Assembly (NCBI GenBank): GCA_009767595.1 | Contig: VSDK01010196.1 | Location: forward strand, 388,752-452,751 | DNA: 64,000 nucleotides | From: Symbiodinium kawagutii | Taxonomy: Eukaryota; Sar; Dinophyceae; Suessiales; Symbiodiniaceae | Direction: 5' to 3' | Shown: in pieces, positions 53,430 to 63,669 of the stretch | Layout of the letters: each line of letters starts with the position of its first letter | How positions within the stretch are numbered: the stretch's first letter is position 1 | Notes under the pieces: model-generated | What the model saw: the letters and a program-made list of their open reading frames with translations, nothing else | Database searches by the model: none | Told to the model about the DNA's origin: nothing | Program-made: the position numbers and the translations under genes

Positions 53430-54340
53430 TGAGGGACCCTCAGACTGGGAACGTGGAAAATCTTAAGCAATTTTACTTAAGAATTGGAGGGACCCTGGAC
53501 CACAGATTTGGGATTCTTATCCAGGAGTTCCACTGTATAGTTAAATGGCCTTATAAGCCAAGTTATGACTGGGGGGGGCCACCTTGTACCAGGGTTATAT
53601 TTGCATTGTATTATTCCAGCTGCACATCCAAGGATGCTCAAATGTTCGCCGTGCTGCTGGCACTTGGTGAATACCCACCCACCAAGATGATGACGATGGT
53701 TGTCGTTATCATTGCTGTCAACATCTATCATTATCATTGCTGGTATCATTGTCATATCATTATCATGATGATTAGCATTACTGTCACTATGATTACTGTA
53801 TCATGATCAATAAGGTGATTCTGATCTACATGATTACCAATATTCTATATCAGACTGAACAAATAGTAAGGCTTAATGATTGATAATGATAATCCCGTCA
53901 CGATTGACTGATAGGAACGATCGTAACAATCATTATCAATCATTGTGTGAGTGCGAGTGGTTACTTCACGACTGATGTATGGTGCAGCAATCCTATTATT
54001 CATGTTCACAGGATTCTTACTACCATCGCTATTACTGGCATATCAACAGTTTCAAAGTATTACTTCACTCTACCACCATCGGCACTACTATGATGGTCAC
54101 TCCTTATGACAGCAAAAACATATCATTGATATCATTCAGTACTACCATCTCAACATTACCACATCATTGATATCTAAATGCTTACCATACTACTAGCTCC
54201 GTTGGTCTCTACCAAATGGCTGTGGCTCCCCAGACATACCCCGAAGGTCTGTAAATCAAATCCTCAGCCACTGCTTTTTGCGCCCAACAGCCATGTAGCA
54301 TCTTGAAAATGAACAAAAAAATGATATATAGATCCATATC
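53430..54340. other. no gene seen
   Basis: AT-rich with ATCATTATCATTG repeats near 53700-53800. Open frames have no codon bias. Confidence 0.35.
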
Positions 54341-54351
54341 AATAATATAAA

Positions 54352-54440
54352 TGGTTATAACTCCCATGAAAAACATCGGTCAACCAACCATTTGTTGATG
54401 ATCGCTAGGAGAAATAAAAAAAAATTGAAACCACCAACCA
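54352..54440. mobile_element. family C element
   Basis: CTCCCATGAAAAACATCGGT, CAACCAACCATTTGTTGATG and ATTGAAACCACCAACCAG. The left terminus is missing. Confidence 0.6.
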
Positions 54441-54723
54441 GTGATACATCGATCCATATCAATAATATACCCCCCGTAAATTTTGGCAAATCGCAAGCTC
54501 TTTCTGGTTATATAAAACGGATGGCTTGTTAACAGCTGCATCTCCCATTGGAATTCATTGGGCTTCACCTACCCATTTTGGTCATACATGGTTGTGGGTC
54601 AAGGGCCCCTGTACCCCTGGCTGTTCACACGCCATAAATGACCCATCTAGTCCTACTGTTGACATGTTTACCTACCCATTTGATGGTTGGCTCTGACCCA
54701 TATACCGTTCCCAACCATCTTCA

Positions 54724-54826
54724 ATACGGTGGTTTCTCAAAACAGGGACCCCCTCAAATCATCAAATATTCACCATTTATAGTAATAAACCTCCCATTTC
54801 TGTTTCGGCTCTCTATGTCAAGAACC
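54724..54826. mobile_element. family A element
   Basis: CGGTGGTTTCTCAAAACAGG, ATTTATAGTAATAAACCTCC, and a decayed right end TATGTCAAGAACCAT. Confidence 0.65.
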
Positions 54827-55030
54827 ATATTGACTCAGCTCACGATATGCTTGTGGCTCAAAATTGGGTATCCAAGCCAACCCATTGGTTTATAAGCTAC
54901 ACAATGGGCAGAAACGACCCATTAGGCCATTAGTTCGTGGTAGAACCTTAGGTCTATAAAATTGGGGGGCTCCAAGCCAAACCATTGGTTTATAAACGAC
55001 CATTATAAATCGATTTCCATTCGAAACGAC

Positions 55031-55162
55031 CCATGCCTGGGCCGTTCTGCTGCTCAGCCTCGCGCCTCGACTGCGGCTTCCTCTTCAGCGAGGGATCAAA
55101 GGAAGCAGATGCGATGCGCCTGGGCGTAGGCTCGTGCCATCGGTCCCCAGGGTCCCCGGCGG
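55031..55162 (-). CDS. exon, basic soluble segment
   Basis: The frame reads GDPGDRWHEPTPRRIASASF then DPSLKRKPQSRREAEQQNGP. A classical acceptor TTTCAACCCCAG (55163-55174) and donor GTCGTT (55025-55030). Confidence 0.65.
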
Positions 55163-55439
55163 CTGGGGTTGAAATACAAGCAGCTACAAGGTGGGCCCCC
55201 CAAACGTTATAAGTTGATTCATAAGCCATTGAACAAGCTAGTTATATCTACCATTTGCCTGGTACCCTAGTTAACTAACCCAAGTTAGCTAAAGGGGCCC
55301 AGCTTGTACTTCTAGCAGCTACAAATGACTGAAGTAGGAGCTATTTCCATGGAAAGCCAACAATTTCAATAGGCAACGAGCTATTCCGATGATGCGGAAA
55401 CGCAACCAGATGAATTTGCCGGAGTTGCGTTCACCCCGA

Positions 55440-55660
55440 ATGGAACTCCTCTCCGAGTGGTTCATGCTTGGCAGAGAAACCCCCACGCAACCAGGGCCAT
55501 GTTGGGCGTCACCGTAACCGGTGCCCCTGGAGATTTCCAGCTGCTCGTGGCGTTGAGGGATAACAAGCGCTGCAAGATTTCTTTAAATGAGATACTAATT
55601 GGTGGTTTGAACCCCTATGAAAAATATGCGCAAGTCAACCAACCAATTGTTAATGAGTAC
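55440..55660. CDS. coding-like island, strand unresolved
   Basis: The plus strand reads EFAGVAFTPNGTPLRVVHAW then QRNPHATRAMLGVTVTGAPG and DFQLLVALRDNKR, very protein-like. The minus strand also has two open frames (NATSSWKSPGAPVTVTPNMA; SGKFIWLRFRIIG). If the plus reading is right, it is the only plus-strand exon I can defend. Confidence 0.4.
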
Positions 55661-55696
55661 TAGGGAAAATAAAAATTGTTTGAAAACACCAACCAG
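55599..55696. mobile_element. family C element
   Basis: TTGGTGGTTTGAACCCCTAT and TTTGAAAACACCAACCAG, with GAGTACTAGGGAAAATAAAA inside. Confidence 0.7.
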
Positions 55697-55808
55697 GATA
55701 TAAATGATGACCCTGACTTGTCATAAATCATAGCCATTTACAGTAATACCCATCTACATCATGACCTGCTCACCACATGGGCTTGCATATGGCCATGATG
55801 GTACCTAC

Positions 55809-55854
55809 GAGCACCATCCCAGTGAAGGAACCATCATTAATCGGGAAACCACAG
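55809..55854 (-). CDS. micro-exon, hydrophobic end
   Basis: CGFPINDGSFTGMVL between acceptor AAGTTTCAG (55855-55863) and donor GTAGGT (55803-55808). Confidence 0.45.
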
Positions 55855-56019
55855 CTGAAACTTGAGGGTACACCATGTCCACTTGGACAAAATGCTGAAC
55901 TACTTGGGCTCTTGGGGGATGCCGTCGGCATCTCGTGATAAGGGATTCCACATTGCAAGGACTCATCAGAAACGCTTGATCTTATCATGCAGCAAATTCC
56001 AGGTGGTTGGTGTCCGGAC

Positions 56020-56140
56020 CATTGTTATCATTGGTCAAATTATCATGATTGGCAATGGCCCGGGGTTGAGGACCATGGTCCCGGGTTGCCAGGGACCAAC
56101 ACAGGGTCCGCGTGACCATGAAAAGAATCAATGGCCAAAA
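56020..56140 (-). CDS. possible exon with membrane segment
   Basis: AVSFWPLILFMVTRTLCWSL follows an acceptor ACCCTCTGCAG near 56150. Other frames are partly open. Confidence 0.4.
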
Positions 56141-56384
56141 GCTCACCGCTGCAGAGGGTAAGCCACACTGAAGCCATTGTATTGCCCGTAACGGATAGCC
56201 CCGCCCGTTGGTGATGGTCAATCGATGGTTGATATACGGTTCAAAGATAGATATAGACATAGATATACAATGCTTCATGATTGATGATAGTGGCCACTCT
56301 AATTGGTGATACATAGGAGCTATGATTCATGACGCAACTTGGGAGCTATGAATTGATCCTAGGCGAACCGCAGTAGATCATCAC

Positions 56385-56482
56385 GCGAACTCAGATCCTG
56401 CCGCTGTGATCCGCTGGGATGCTTGTTGAATTTGAAGGACCTTCCATCTTCGGCGGGTGGCGCTACCTCGTTGCCAACGCGG
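56385..56482 (-). CDS. exon, soluble polar segment
   Basis: RVGNEVAPPAEDGRSFKFNK then HPSGSQRQDLSS. Acceptor CTCGCGCGCCCAG (56483-56495), donor GTGATG (56379-56384 region). The frame is open upstream as LPMSRAPS back to a TGA, so an ATG start here cannot be excluded. Confidence 0.55.
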
Positions 56483-56791
56483 CTGGGCGCGCGAGACATG
56501 GGGAGTCAGACCGGTGGGCCGAAGATGGAGACGCATGGGGTGAAACGCCACGAGGGTGAAACAGATGGGTTTGTGCCAAGCCATGACGGGTAGCCAAGGG
56601 GGGGCCCCACCCAGAAATTGTGATTTCGCTAAGAAACCATGGGTTTTGGGGGGTACCGCTATGTTGGCACCCATATTCTGCACCTTACACCGGCCAGTTT
56701 CAGACACAGTTAACCAACTAGTCACCAACTATTCACTCCCAATGAAGCATCAGGGTGACCCAAGGTTAACGTCAAAACACGAAAGAATATA

Positions 56792-56904
56792 GGTGTTTCT
56801 CAAGTCATACGGTACCCCAAATCACCATTTATAGTACAGCAATCATTTACGGTAATAAACCCAAGCATATTTTTGGGGTACCCCAAACTGGCTTGAGAAA
56901 CCAT
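56792..56904. mobile_element. family A element
   Basis: AGGTGTTTCTCAAGTCATAC and CTGGCTTGAGAAACCATCAT, with TACGGTAATAAACCCAAGCA inside. Confidence 0.75.
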
Positions 56905-57060
56905 CATATTGGTCTTACTATTGATTATTATCCCCAATTATTAATCACTACAACCGCTTATAAAAGCCCACATTTTACAAACATCCAGTTTAGAAACTAT
57001 AAACTCACTATAACTCACTAAGTGCTTCTCATCATGTCATGGACATGACCCTACCTACAC

Positions 57061-57266
57061 CCCCCATGGGTCACGTCGCGGGGCAGCCGCGATGACCGGT
57101 CCGTCCCGCTGTTCCTCCCGTGCCGGTCGTGCCTCTGTGGCCAGCAGGGTGATGCACGTGGAGACTTTCATGGTATCGAAGACCGACAAGGCCGCCAACC
57201 TTGTGAGGCCGGGCACGCGGCGGTCCCCGTGCCGGTCCCCGTGCCGGTCCCGCCATAAAGGCGAGG
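57061..57266 (-). CDS. exon with internal 12-bp coding repeat
   Basis: The frame reads SPLWRDRHGDRHGDRRVPGL then TRLAALSVFDTMKVSTCITL and LATEARPAREEQRDGPVIAA. DRHG is encoded by a 12-bp repeat. Acceptor CGCCATTGAAG (57267-57277), donor GTGTAG (57055-57060). Nearly all codons end in G or C. Left flank A/C-rich, right flank T/G-rich. Confidence 0.7.
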
Positions 57267-57339
57267 CTTCAATGGCGCCAGTGGATCGTACTAAGTCATG
57301 GTAAAAGGACCGGATGGTTTTTTGGGATGGGGTTTTTTG

Positions 57340-57590
57340 GGATGTTTTTTCAGGATGGCAAATGATGGTTTTCATGAAATTCAATGATGTTTGGTGATGG
57401 TTAATGATGGTCAATGATGGTTCACAATCGTGGTTAATGTTAGTGAATGATGGTCAATGATGGTTCACCATGTTCATAGTGGTTGATGATCAACAATGCT
57501 TGATGAGGGTGAACGATGATGGTCAATAAAGATACTAATGATAATGATCGGGAAGAATGACCAACACAATCGGAAAATATGATGGTGATG
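57340..57590. repeat. T/G-rich 10-bp repeats
   Basis: GGTTAATGATGGTCAATGAT and GATGGTTCAC variants in tandem. Confidence 0.7.
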
Positions 57591-57807
57591 ATGCGTCTGT
57601 TTCTCAGGTCATAGGGGTACCCCCAAATCACGCTCTCTTGAGGACCAAAAAAAAGTTGATTCTAAACAACAAACGAATCTCTTGGGTTTCGGAAAATGGG
57701 GGACCCTCCAACCACATCATCCTCTATTCACCATGCATAGTAACCAACCATAACCGGCCAACGTCCCCAGTTCCTGGCTCACCATGTTGCCGTGGCCACC
57801 TGGAGAC

Positions 57808-57899
57808 CTGCCGTGGCCCCTGCTGGCCCGCGGCTTGCAGGCAAAGCTCTTTGTCGCCAGGTCTCCATGGTCCATTTTCTCCAGCTCCGAAGCCATATC
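57808..57899 (-). CDS. exon, charged helical segment
   Basis: DMASELEKMDHGDLATKSFA then CKPRASRGHG. Donor GTCTCC (57802-57807), acceptor ACGTGAAG (57900-57907); the frame is also open upstream (GRRHGYVK). Confidence 0.55.
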
Positions 57900-57979
57900 C
57901 TTCACGTACCCGTGGCGTCGGCCAGGTACCCATACGAATGAACAGGAACCCAAGCAGTTTGCTAGAGATGGTTAATATT

Positions 57980-59280
57980 AACTAATGGTTGGTTTACTAC
58001 TATAGACTATAGATGCTTAATATAGGATGTGGTTGGTTTATTGCTATAGATGCTTAATATTGGATGATTTGGGCACCTAATTTGAAGAAACCACCAGTAG
58101 CTCGATAGGTGTGGGATAGCGGGTGAATAACGTGTGGGAGCTGCTACTACCGTTGGTTAGCCGTCTACAACCGCGCAGTTCCGATGCAGATTCAAGGAGT
58201 GGTAGATGCTCTTTGGTAGAGGTTAGTGGTAAAAGAGGCGTCTTTCCATAGTGGATCAGGCATTAGTGGGTCAGGCATTGTTTTAAATGCGTTGGTGCTT
58301 ATAGTGGGTTAATTGAACTGTTCAATCAAGGTTGGTAATGGGACACTGATTGTCTCCCAATCTGACTGAAGCTAATGTGGGGCTGAGCAAGTATACTTGC
58401 TCGTGTTGCAGCTTCTGCTGATACCCTCATGCAGGACAATTTTATATAGTGGACATTGGTATGATCATTCTTACTGATGATTAATAACGATGATGGGTCA
58501 AGAATGACGGTATCATAGTTCCAATGTTGGCTGATAACAATCCTGAAGGTAGATAATCGAAGTGAATAATCATGGTTTGAAACAACAATATGTGGTGAGC
58601 ATGGTTGATAATAGTGATTGAGAATGATGGTCAGAAATGATGGTCAACGAACATGGTTGATCACATTGATAGGTAGCAATAAACATGATCACTTAATAGA
58701 GTTTGATCTGCAATGGTCAGCAAAAATGATTCACAACAATATTTGATACTGATTGTTGAGACTGCTTGTGCAAGCTAGTGGTCGATCATAGTGGCTGACA
58801 AGGATGCTTGGCAATGGTGATAGTTGTTCTAACCAATACCAATAGTAAGTATTGGCAATGATGCTTGACACTGATGCTCGATAGTAGTGGCCAACACAGA
58901 ATACTGATAATGATTGGTAAACGAGAATGGTCAACGGCAAAGATCAGCAATATCAGCAACGTCTGAGCTTTGGGTTCATGGTTTGGAGAAGGGGGTGGTT
59001 CAAGATTTGGGGATGGTCCAAACAATGGTCTGCACTAATGGTGCCCTGGCCGAAGGGTCAATATGCTGCTAGTATTATGTAAAAATAATGAATGGAGTAG
59101 TGGTGAACTATTATCAATGACGATGGTTGATGGCCTATAACATTGTGCAACCAATATACCCAATGTACATTTTTCATGGTACTATCAAGTATATTGGTAG
59201 TATATTGGTTGCACGATTTACATCATTCAAGATGATACTGTTGCCATTGTACATTTCAAGATACATATTGCAATCAACTA
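57980..59280. other. gene-free stretch
   Basis: A duplicated family A interior (GGTTGGTTTACTACTATAGA and GGTTGGTTTATTGCTATAGA) lies at 57984-58095. Then T/G-rich TGATTGAGAATGATGGTC repeats run to 59000. No gene is seen. A weak minus frame at 59285-59355 (RLSHGGSFSAEPPSCESSCQ) follows. Confidence 0.4.
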
Positions 59281-59587
59281 TGATGATGTTTGATGCTGAC
59301 ACGAGGATTCACAGCTCGGCGGCTCAGCGGAGAATGACCCACCATGACTCAGGCGCTTGACTTGTGAGGCATCCCCAGGGTTTATTGTGAACCACCCAGG
59401 GTTAGAGGTAATGACCCCAGGGTGGGTTGGTTATTGTTAATCTTGGCTGGTTGTGGGGAAGAATAACCAAGAACAATTGCGAATGTCATGATGACGATGC
59501 AATGGGACATCTAGCTGTTACTCGCCAGATTTGGGTCCGCGTTTGATCAACAGCGATTTGTGTGGTAAATAGTGTAGTGTTTTGTGA

Positions 59588-59695
59588 ATATGGGTGTTTC
59601 TCAAAATAGGGAACCCAAAAAATGGTTGGTTTATCACTATAAATGACTATTGAAGGATGATTTGGGGGTACCCCTATTTTGAGAAACACCCATAT
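59588..59695. mobile_element. family A element with 24-bp near-perfect ends
   Basis: ATATGGGTGTTTCTCAAAAT at the left is matched by ATTTTGAGAAACACCCATAT at the right, extended by AGGG/CCCT. This is the most symmetrical copy in the window. Confidence 0.9.
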
Positions 59696-59839
59696 GGATC
59701 TCCCACTATTTGTGTATGTATTCAGATGTGACCATCCATGATGAGATTCCTGAACCATGGTTGGCATTTGTCACCATCATGGTTGGCATCCTTGTCATCC
59801 TAATTGTTGGTTGGTTCTGTTTCAAGGAACGTACTGGGT

Positions 59840-60060
59840 ATATCAACTCGGAGATCTAGACAGTTCACAACCCATCATCATTAGTGTTGTGAGTTCCTCA
59901 CATCGCCAAGGATTCTTGTGGGTAAACCTCCAGACCTCGCTGGGTGCCGCTACTGAGTGGGTGTGCCCGGACTGCGCCATCAAGCCCTACCTTTGTCTAC
60001 TCCATCAGTCCAGTGGCCATCTGCTTCGGCGAGGTGGCTGGGAACACAGAGCAGAAGGGG
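59840..60060. CDS. coding-like island, strand unresolved
   Basis: The plus strand is open (LQTSLGAATEWVCPDCAIKP then YLCLLHQSSGHLLRR). The minus strand has two shorter pieces (SGHTHSVAAPSEVWRFTHKN; SVFPATSPKQMATGLME) that would need an intron. Neither is decisive. Confidence 0.35.
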
Positions 60061-60182
60061 AATTAATGAGGAATTGTTTGACCACGATTATCATGCGCGT
60101 ATATTGTCCATCATTGTCAAACATCACTAAATGTGCACAAAAAAATCCCAAAAAAAATGGAAGACTCATCTGCAGCGGGGAC

Positions 60183-60350
60183 TTTGGGCTCACTTGACCC
60201 TGCTGGGGCCACAGAATTGGTCTCTGGCAGGAAACATGTCGTCACTAGCACCTGCCATGCCGACGTCGCCAGAGTTGGGACCCTGTCCTTCACCTTCTTC
60301 GAAAGCTCTTGGGAGTCTGGCACTTTGCCCAAGTTAAAGAGGGACAGTTC
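60183..60350 (-). CDS. exon, soluble segment
   Basis: The frame reads ELSLFNLGKVPDSQELSKKV then KDRVPTLATSAWQVLVTTCF and LPETNSVAPAGSSEPK. Acceptor ATGTAGCCAG (60351-60360), donor GTCCCC (60177-60182). The plus strand is open too. Confidence 0.5.
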
Positions 60351-60499
60351 CTGGCTACATGGCGCTTCTCGGTGCTTCAATCTGAAGATCTTGGGATCTT
60401 GGTTCGCCTACTCGGCACACAAATTACCCAAGGAAAAAATACCTTGGTCGTATAGGCATACTAACAAAATAGATGAGATCTCTGTAAGCTTGTCTGCAT

Positions 60500-60532
60500 A
60501 TGTGTGTGTGTGTGTGATTGTGTGTGTGTGGC
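60500..60532. repeat. TG dinucleotide repeat
   Basis: (TG)n interrupted once by ATTG. Confidence 0.8.
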
Positions 60533-60559
60533 TGATATCTTTGAATATACATACATGAC

Positions 60560-61280
60560 CGCACCAGGAGATTAGCAAGCACCCTTGAATCTCTTTCTTG
60601 CAGAAAATGCTGACACTTTGCCTGAACATTTGATCTAACTGCATTTCAGAAGTACTGCATGCTGTCGTCCCTGCGGAACACTGGCCACTGTGATCTGTGA
60701 ACACTCAGTTTTTGAGCAAGTGCACAGAAACGAACAAGGGTCAAAAACCCAAACGATCTATGCCTGAACTTCTTTGGTATTGCAATTTCGTTGTCTGCAT
60801 GCGGTTTTGAAAAATTGATAGCCACCGGGAACAGCTTCGGTGAAAGTGAGTTTTTCTAGATGGCAATGAGACTTTCAGATTTCTTGTGGGCATATCACTC
60901 TTCACAGATATCAACGGTATATGTTGAAAACCAAATGTTCCACTGCAGAAAGCAAATCATGAAGCAAGGTCAGCAAGTCTTTGGTATTTGCCTCCAACTT
61001 GGATATATGGATATATGCTAAACATTCAGTTGGGTTGAACTTTCTACACATGCTGTGCCTGAATGCTTGGGAGTCGTTGCTACCGTATTCTTACGATGAC
61101 ATGCTCAAGGCGTGACATTCGTCAGGTCTGCTTAAACTCCTTGCTTCAAAACGTAGCTCTTAGGGTTTAATAGAAAACCCTCCATCTTTGCTGGTTCCTA
61201 ATATGGATTGTACTGGCTGATCACGATACTCAAGGTTTCAGCTATTGATGGCTCGATGCAATATGTTTGTATCTTTGATG
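60560..61280. other. no gene seen
   Basis: Intron-like sequence with no codon bias or A/C-T/G asymmetry. Confidence 0.35.
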
Positions 61281-61287
61281 AGTCGAC

Positions 61288-61428
61288 ATCTGGGGCAGCT
61301 TTGTTCTCCAAGAACACCGCAGTCCTTCTTGCCGCCCATAGCACTGCGGTAGAAGAGTGCACTACTGGTCATCAAGACCATGACGCCAACAGCAGCACCA
61401 ATGCCACTCAGCATTGCCGTGGATACGC
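61288..61428 (-). CDS. exon with a glycine-rich membrane segment
   Basis: VSTAMLSGIGAAVGVMVLMT then SSALFYRSAMGGKKDCGVLG and EQSCPR. The GxGxxxG-like spacing in SGIGAAVGVMV is typical of packed membrane helices. Acceptor GGACCCGGAG (61429-61438), donor GTCGAC (61282-61287). A long pyrimidine tract precedes it. Confidence 0.65.
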
Positions 61429-61699
61429 CTCCGGGTCCGGAAGGGTCCGTATGTTCAAAAAGAAGCAACAGAGAGGGCGATAGAGGGAGACAGAGACAAA
61501 GAGCGAGAGTATTCCTCCTGGACAAGAAAGTTTCTATCACTCAAACGATGCGCAGTTCTGTCCAGGCCTGCTGCAAAGCCATACATTTCCTCACCCTTGG
61601 CACCCAGCAAAGCTCAGTGAAATGGACTCCGACAAATTCGACGCTGATGGAAACCAGTATTCTGTGGGCTTAGGTGGCAATCTGTGAGATTGGATAGGG

Positions 61700-62030
61700 G
61701 CATGATTCGAAGTCCGAACATCTGAACAAGAAACCCCGGTCACCTGAAGTGAGAAGCCTTGCTGGAGGTACCTTGGACATGTTTGCCATCATCTTACAAA
61801 AATATATCATCCCAGCACTCGGGATGGTTGGATGGATTAGTTTCACTGATTTTGAAATCCCTACGGTGACTCTTCTCCTTCCACTCCGGGTGTCAACCGT
61901 CAACCGAAGGTTGGTGCGCTGGTGGATTTTTTCCGCAAAATCATGTAAGATCATGATGCACGGTTTTGGTCCCATCATTGATCCCAGATCCAAAAATGTG
62001 TCGATGTTCAACTGCAACTGCATTGCGGTT
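61700..62030. CDS. coding-like island, strand unresolved
   Basis: Minus: LQLNIDTFLDLGSMMGPKPC then IMILHDFAEKIHQRTNLRLT. Plus: MFAIILQKYIIPALGMVGWI then SFTDFEIPTVTLLLPLRVST. Both are long and protein-like. The minus reading is consistent with its neighbours. Confidence 0.4.
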
Positions 62031-62149
62031 TTGGCTGCACCTAGCCATTAAAAAAAGGGATGACTTGGGGGACCCCTTTTTGAGAAAAACCTAAGCATCT
62101 GAAACCAATCAGAGGACAGAAAGGGTCTGATTAAAAACAGATCTGATAC

Positions 62150-62278
62150 TCTCAGGTCCACAGAAATCCACAGCTCCTGCAGATGAGATTCGATTTGATT
62201 GAGGTACAACGTGGAGGTTGTCACCAACAACACGATGCAGAAAGAGATGATGCAGTCCGTGAGGTTCAGCATTGGCAC
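62150..62278 (-). CDS. exon of a membrane segment
   Basis: Exactly 43 codons: VPM, then NLTDCIISFCIVLLVTTSTL, then YLNQIESHLQELWISVDLR. A clear membrane helix is followed by an amphipathic helix. Acceptor GACTGCCGCAG (62279-62289), donor GTATCA (62144-62149), phase 0 at both ends. Confidence 0.75.
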
Positions 62279-62951
62279 CTGCGGCAGTCGACACATCCCA
62301 CCTACAGACTGTCTTTGTTGGAAATTTTCTCCTAAAATCCACCAGAAATGCTGAAGAGACCCACCTTCCAAGGCCAGGACAGCATCTGCATAACCTCGTG
62401 CGGTTTACACAGGAGCCCTGAAGCGTGGACTTCATGGTTACACTGGTTCATACTGGTTCTCTCATGATGGTTAATCACCAAAATGACACCAGGGATATAC
62501 CAACAAAAGAAGTTTTTACTCGCAACTACAATCTCACTAGCTCATATAAAGAATGTACATAGCCGGACCCATGACATTGGCTGGGCCCGTGGGTCAAGCT
62601 TTTAGGAGCCGGATAAACCATAAGATGTGTCGTGTCACCGCCGAATGGCACTGGTAGTGTAACGTCAATCTCGTGAGCAGCACAGGGGTCTTTTACACAC
62701 AAATGACTGAAACTGCTCGGCGATGTGTGACAATAACTTTAGAACATAGCTATTACAGACAAGTTTTATCATATCTATGTCTACTATAGATTGTTACAAT
62801 ACATGTTTATATGGAACAATTTGTTTGATGATGTGGGTGGAGAGTTGGGGTCCTGTTCGGGAATGTTACATTGGTTGCAGCGGGGCCCAGACCTCAAGGC
62901 CGTGGGTAACCGAAACTTGCAGGGCTAGAAGTGCAAGTCCCAGGAAGTAAC

Positions 62952-62958
62952 TGATGAC

Positions 62959-63010
<52 letters not shown>

Positions 63011-63047
63011 TTGATGATGATGATGATGATGATGGTGGTGGTGATGG

Positions 63048-63079
<32 letters not shown>

Positions 63080-63080
63080 C

Positions 63081-63135
<55 letters not shown>

Positions 63136-63137
63136 AA
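62952..63137. repeat. GAT trinucleotide array
   Basis: (GAT)n with GTT and GGT variants, ending in (GGA)n. Frames across it are artefacts. Confidence 0.95.
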
Positions 63138-63482
63138 GGAGGAGGAGGAGGAGAATGATTGTGAGGATGTCAATTCGACGGAGGGGAGGAATCAAATAAG
63201 GAAATGGAGCCCGCAACAGCTGTACGGTATAGCCATGGATCTCGGCCAGTTTATGTAGTTGCTCACAACGGCTAATCACCCAGCTAGCAATCGTGATTAT
63301 TCACCGTTTTTAAGCATTATCACGCATTATTTGATCATTTTTGACCATGGTTACTAATCACTAATCATAATTACTTCACCATGTTAGCTTTGAATTTTGC
63401 AGGAATTTCAGCTTGCATTCGGGATCAACGGAACCGTTCTTTGAGAACAGCTGCTTTCTCAACGCAAGTCTATCTCCTCCAC

Positions 63483-63664
63483 CTATTTTGTGCGCACGAG
63501 GTGCCATGGTAGTCGTCAAGATCATGGCAATGATGACCACTTGGATCGGGGGGTAGTCAGTAGCCGCGACCACTGGCAGGTTGATCAATGGCCCTCGAAC
63601 CAGCAACGGCACTCCGAACCACCAGGAATCCAAACGGAAGCGCGCGTCATTGGAATGCCGTAAC
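63483..63664 (-). CDS. exon of a membrane protein
   Basis: The frame reads HSNDARFRLDSWWFG, then VPLLVRGPLINLPVVAATDY, then PPIQVVIIAMILTTTMAPRA. The last part is hydrophobic enough to enter a membrane. Acceptor CCAGAGACAG (63665-63674), donor GTGGAG (63477-63482). Strong codon bias. It is the most upstream exon I can support. Confidence 0.75.
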
Positions 63665-63669
63665 CTGTC

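Noticed and set aside
62866..63279. Isoleucine-, serine- and methionine-rich frames
   Set aside because: Same explanation: a GAT array.
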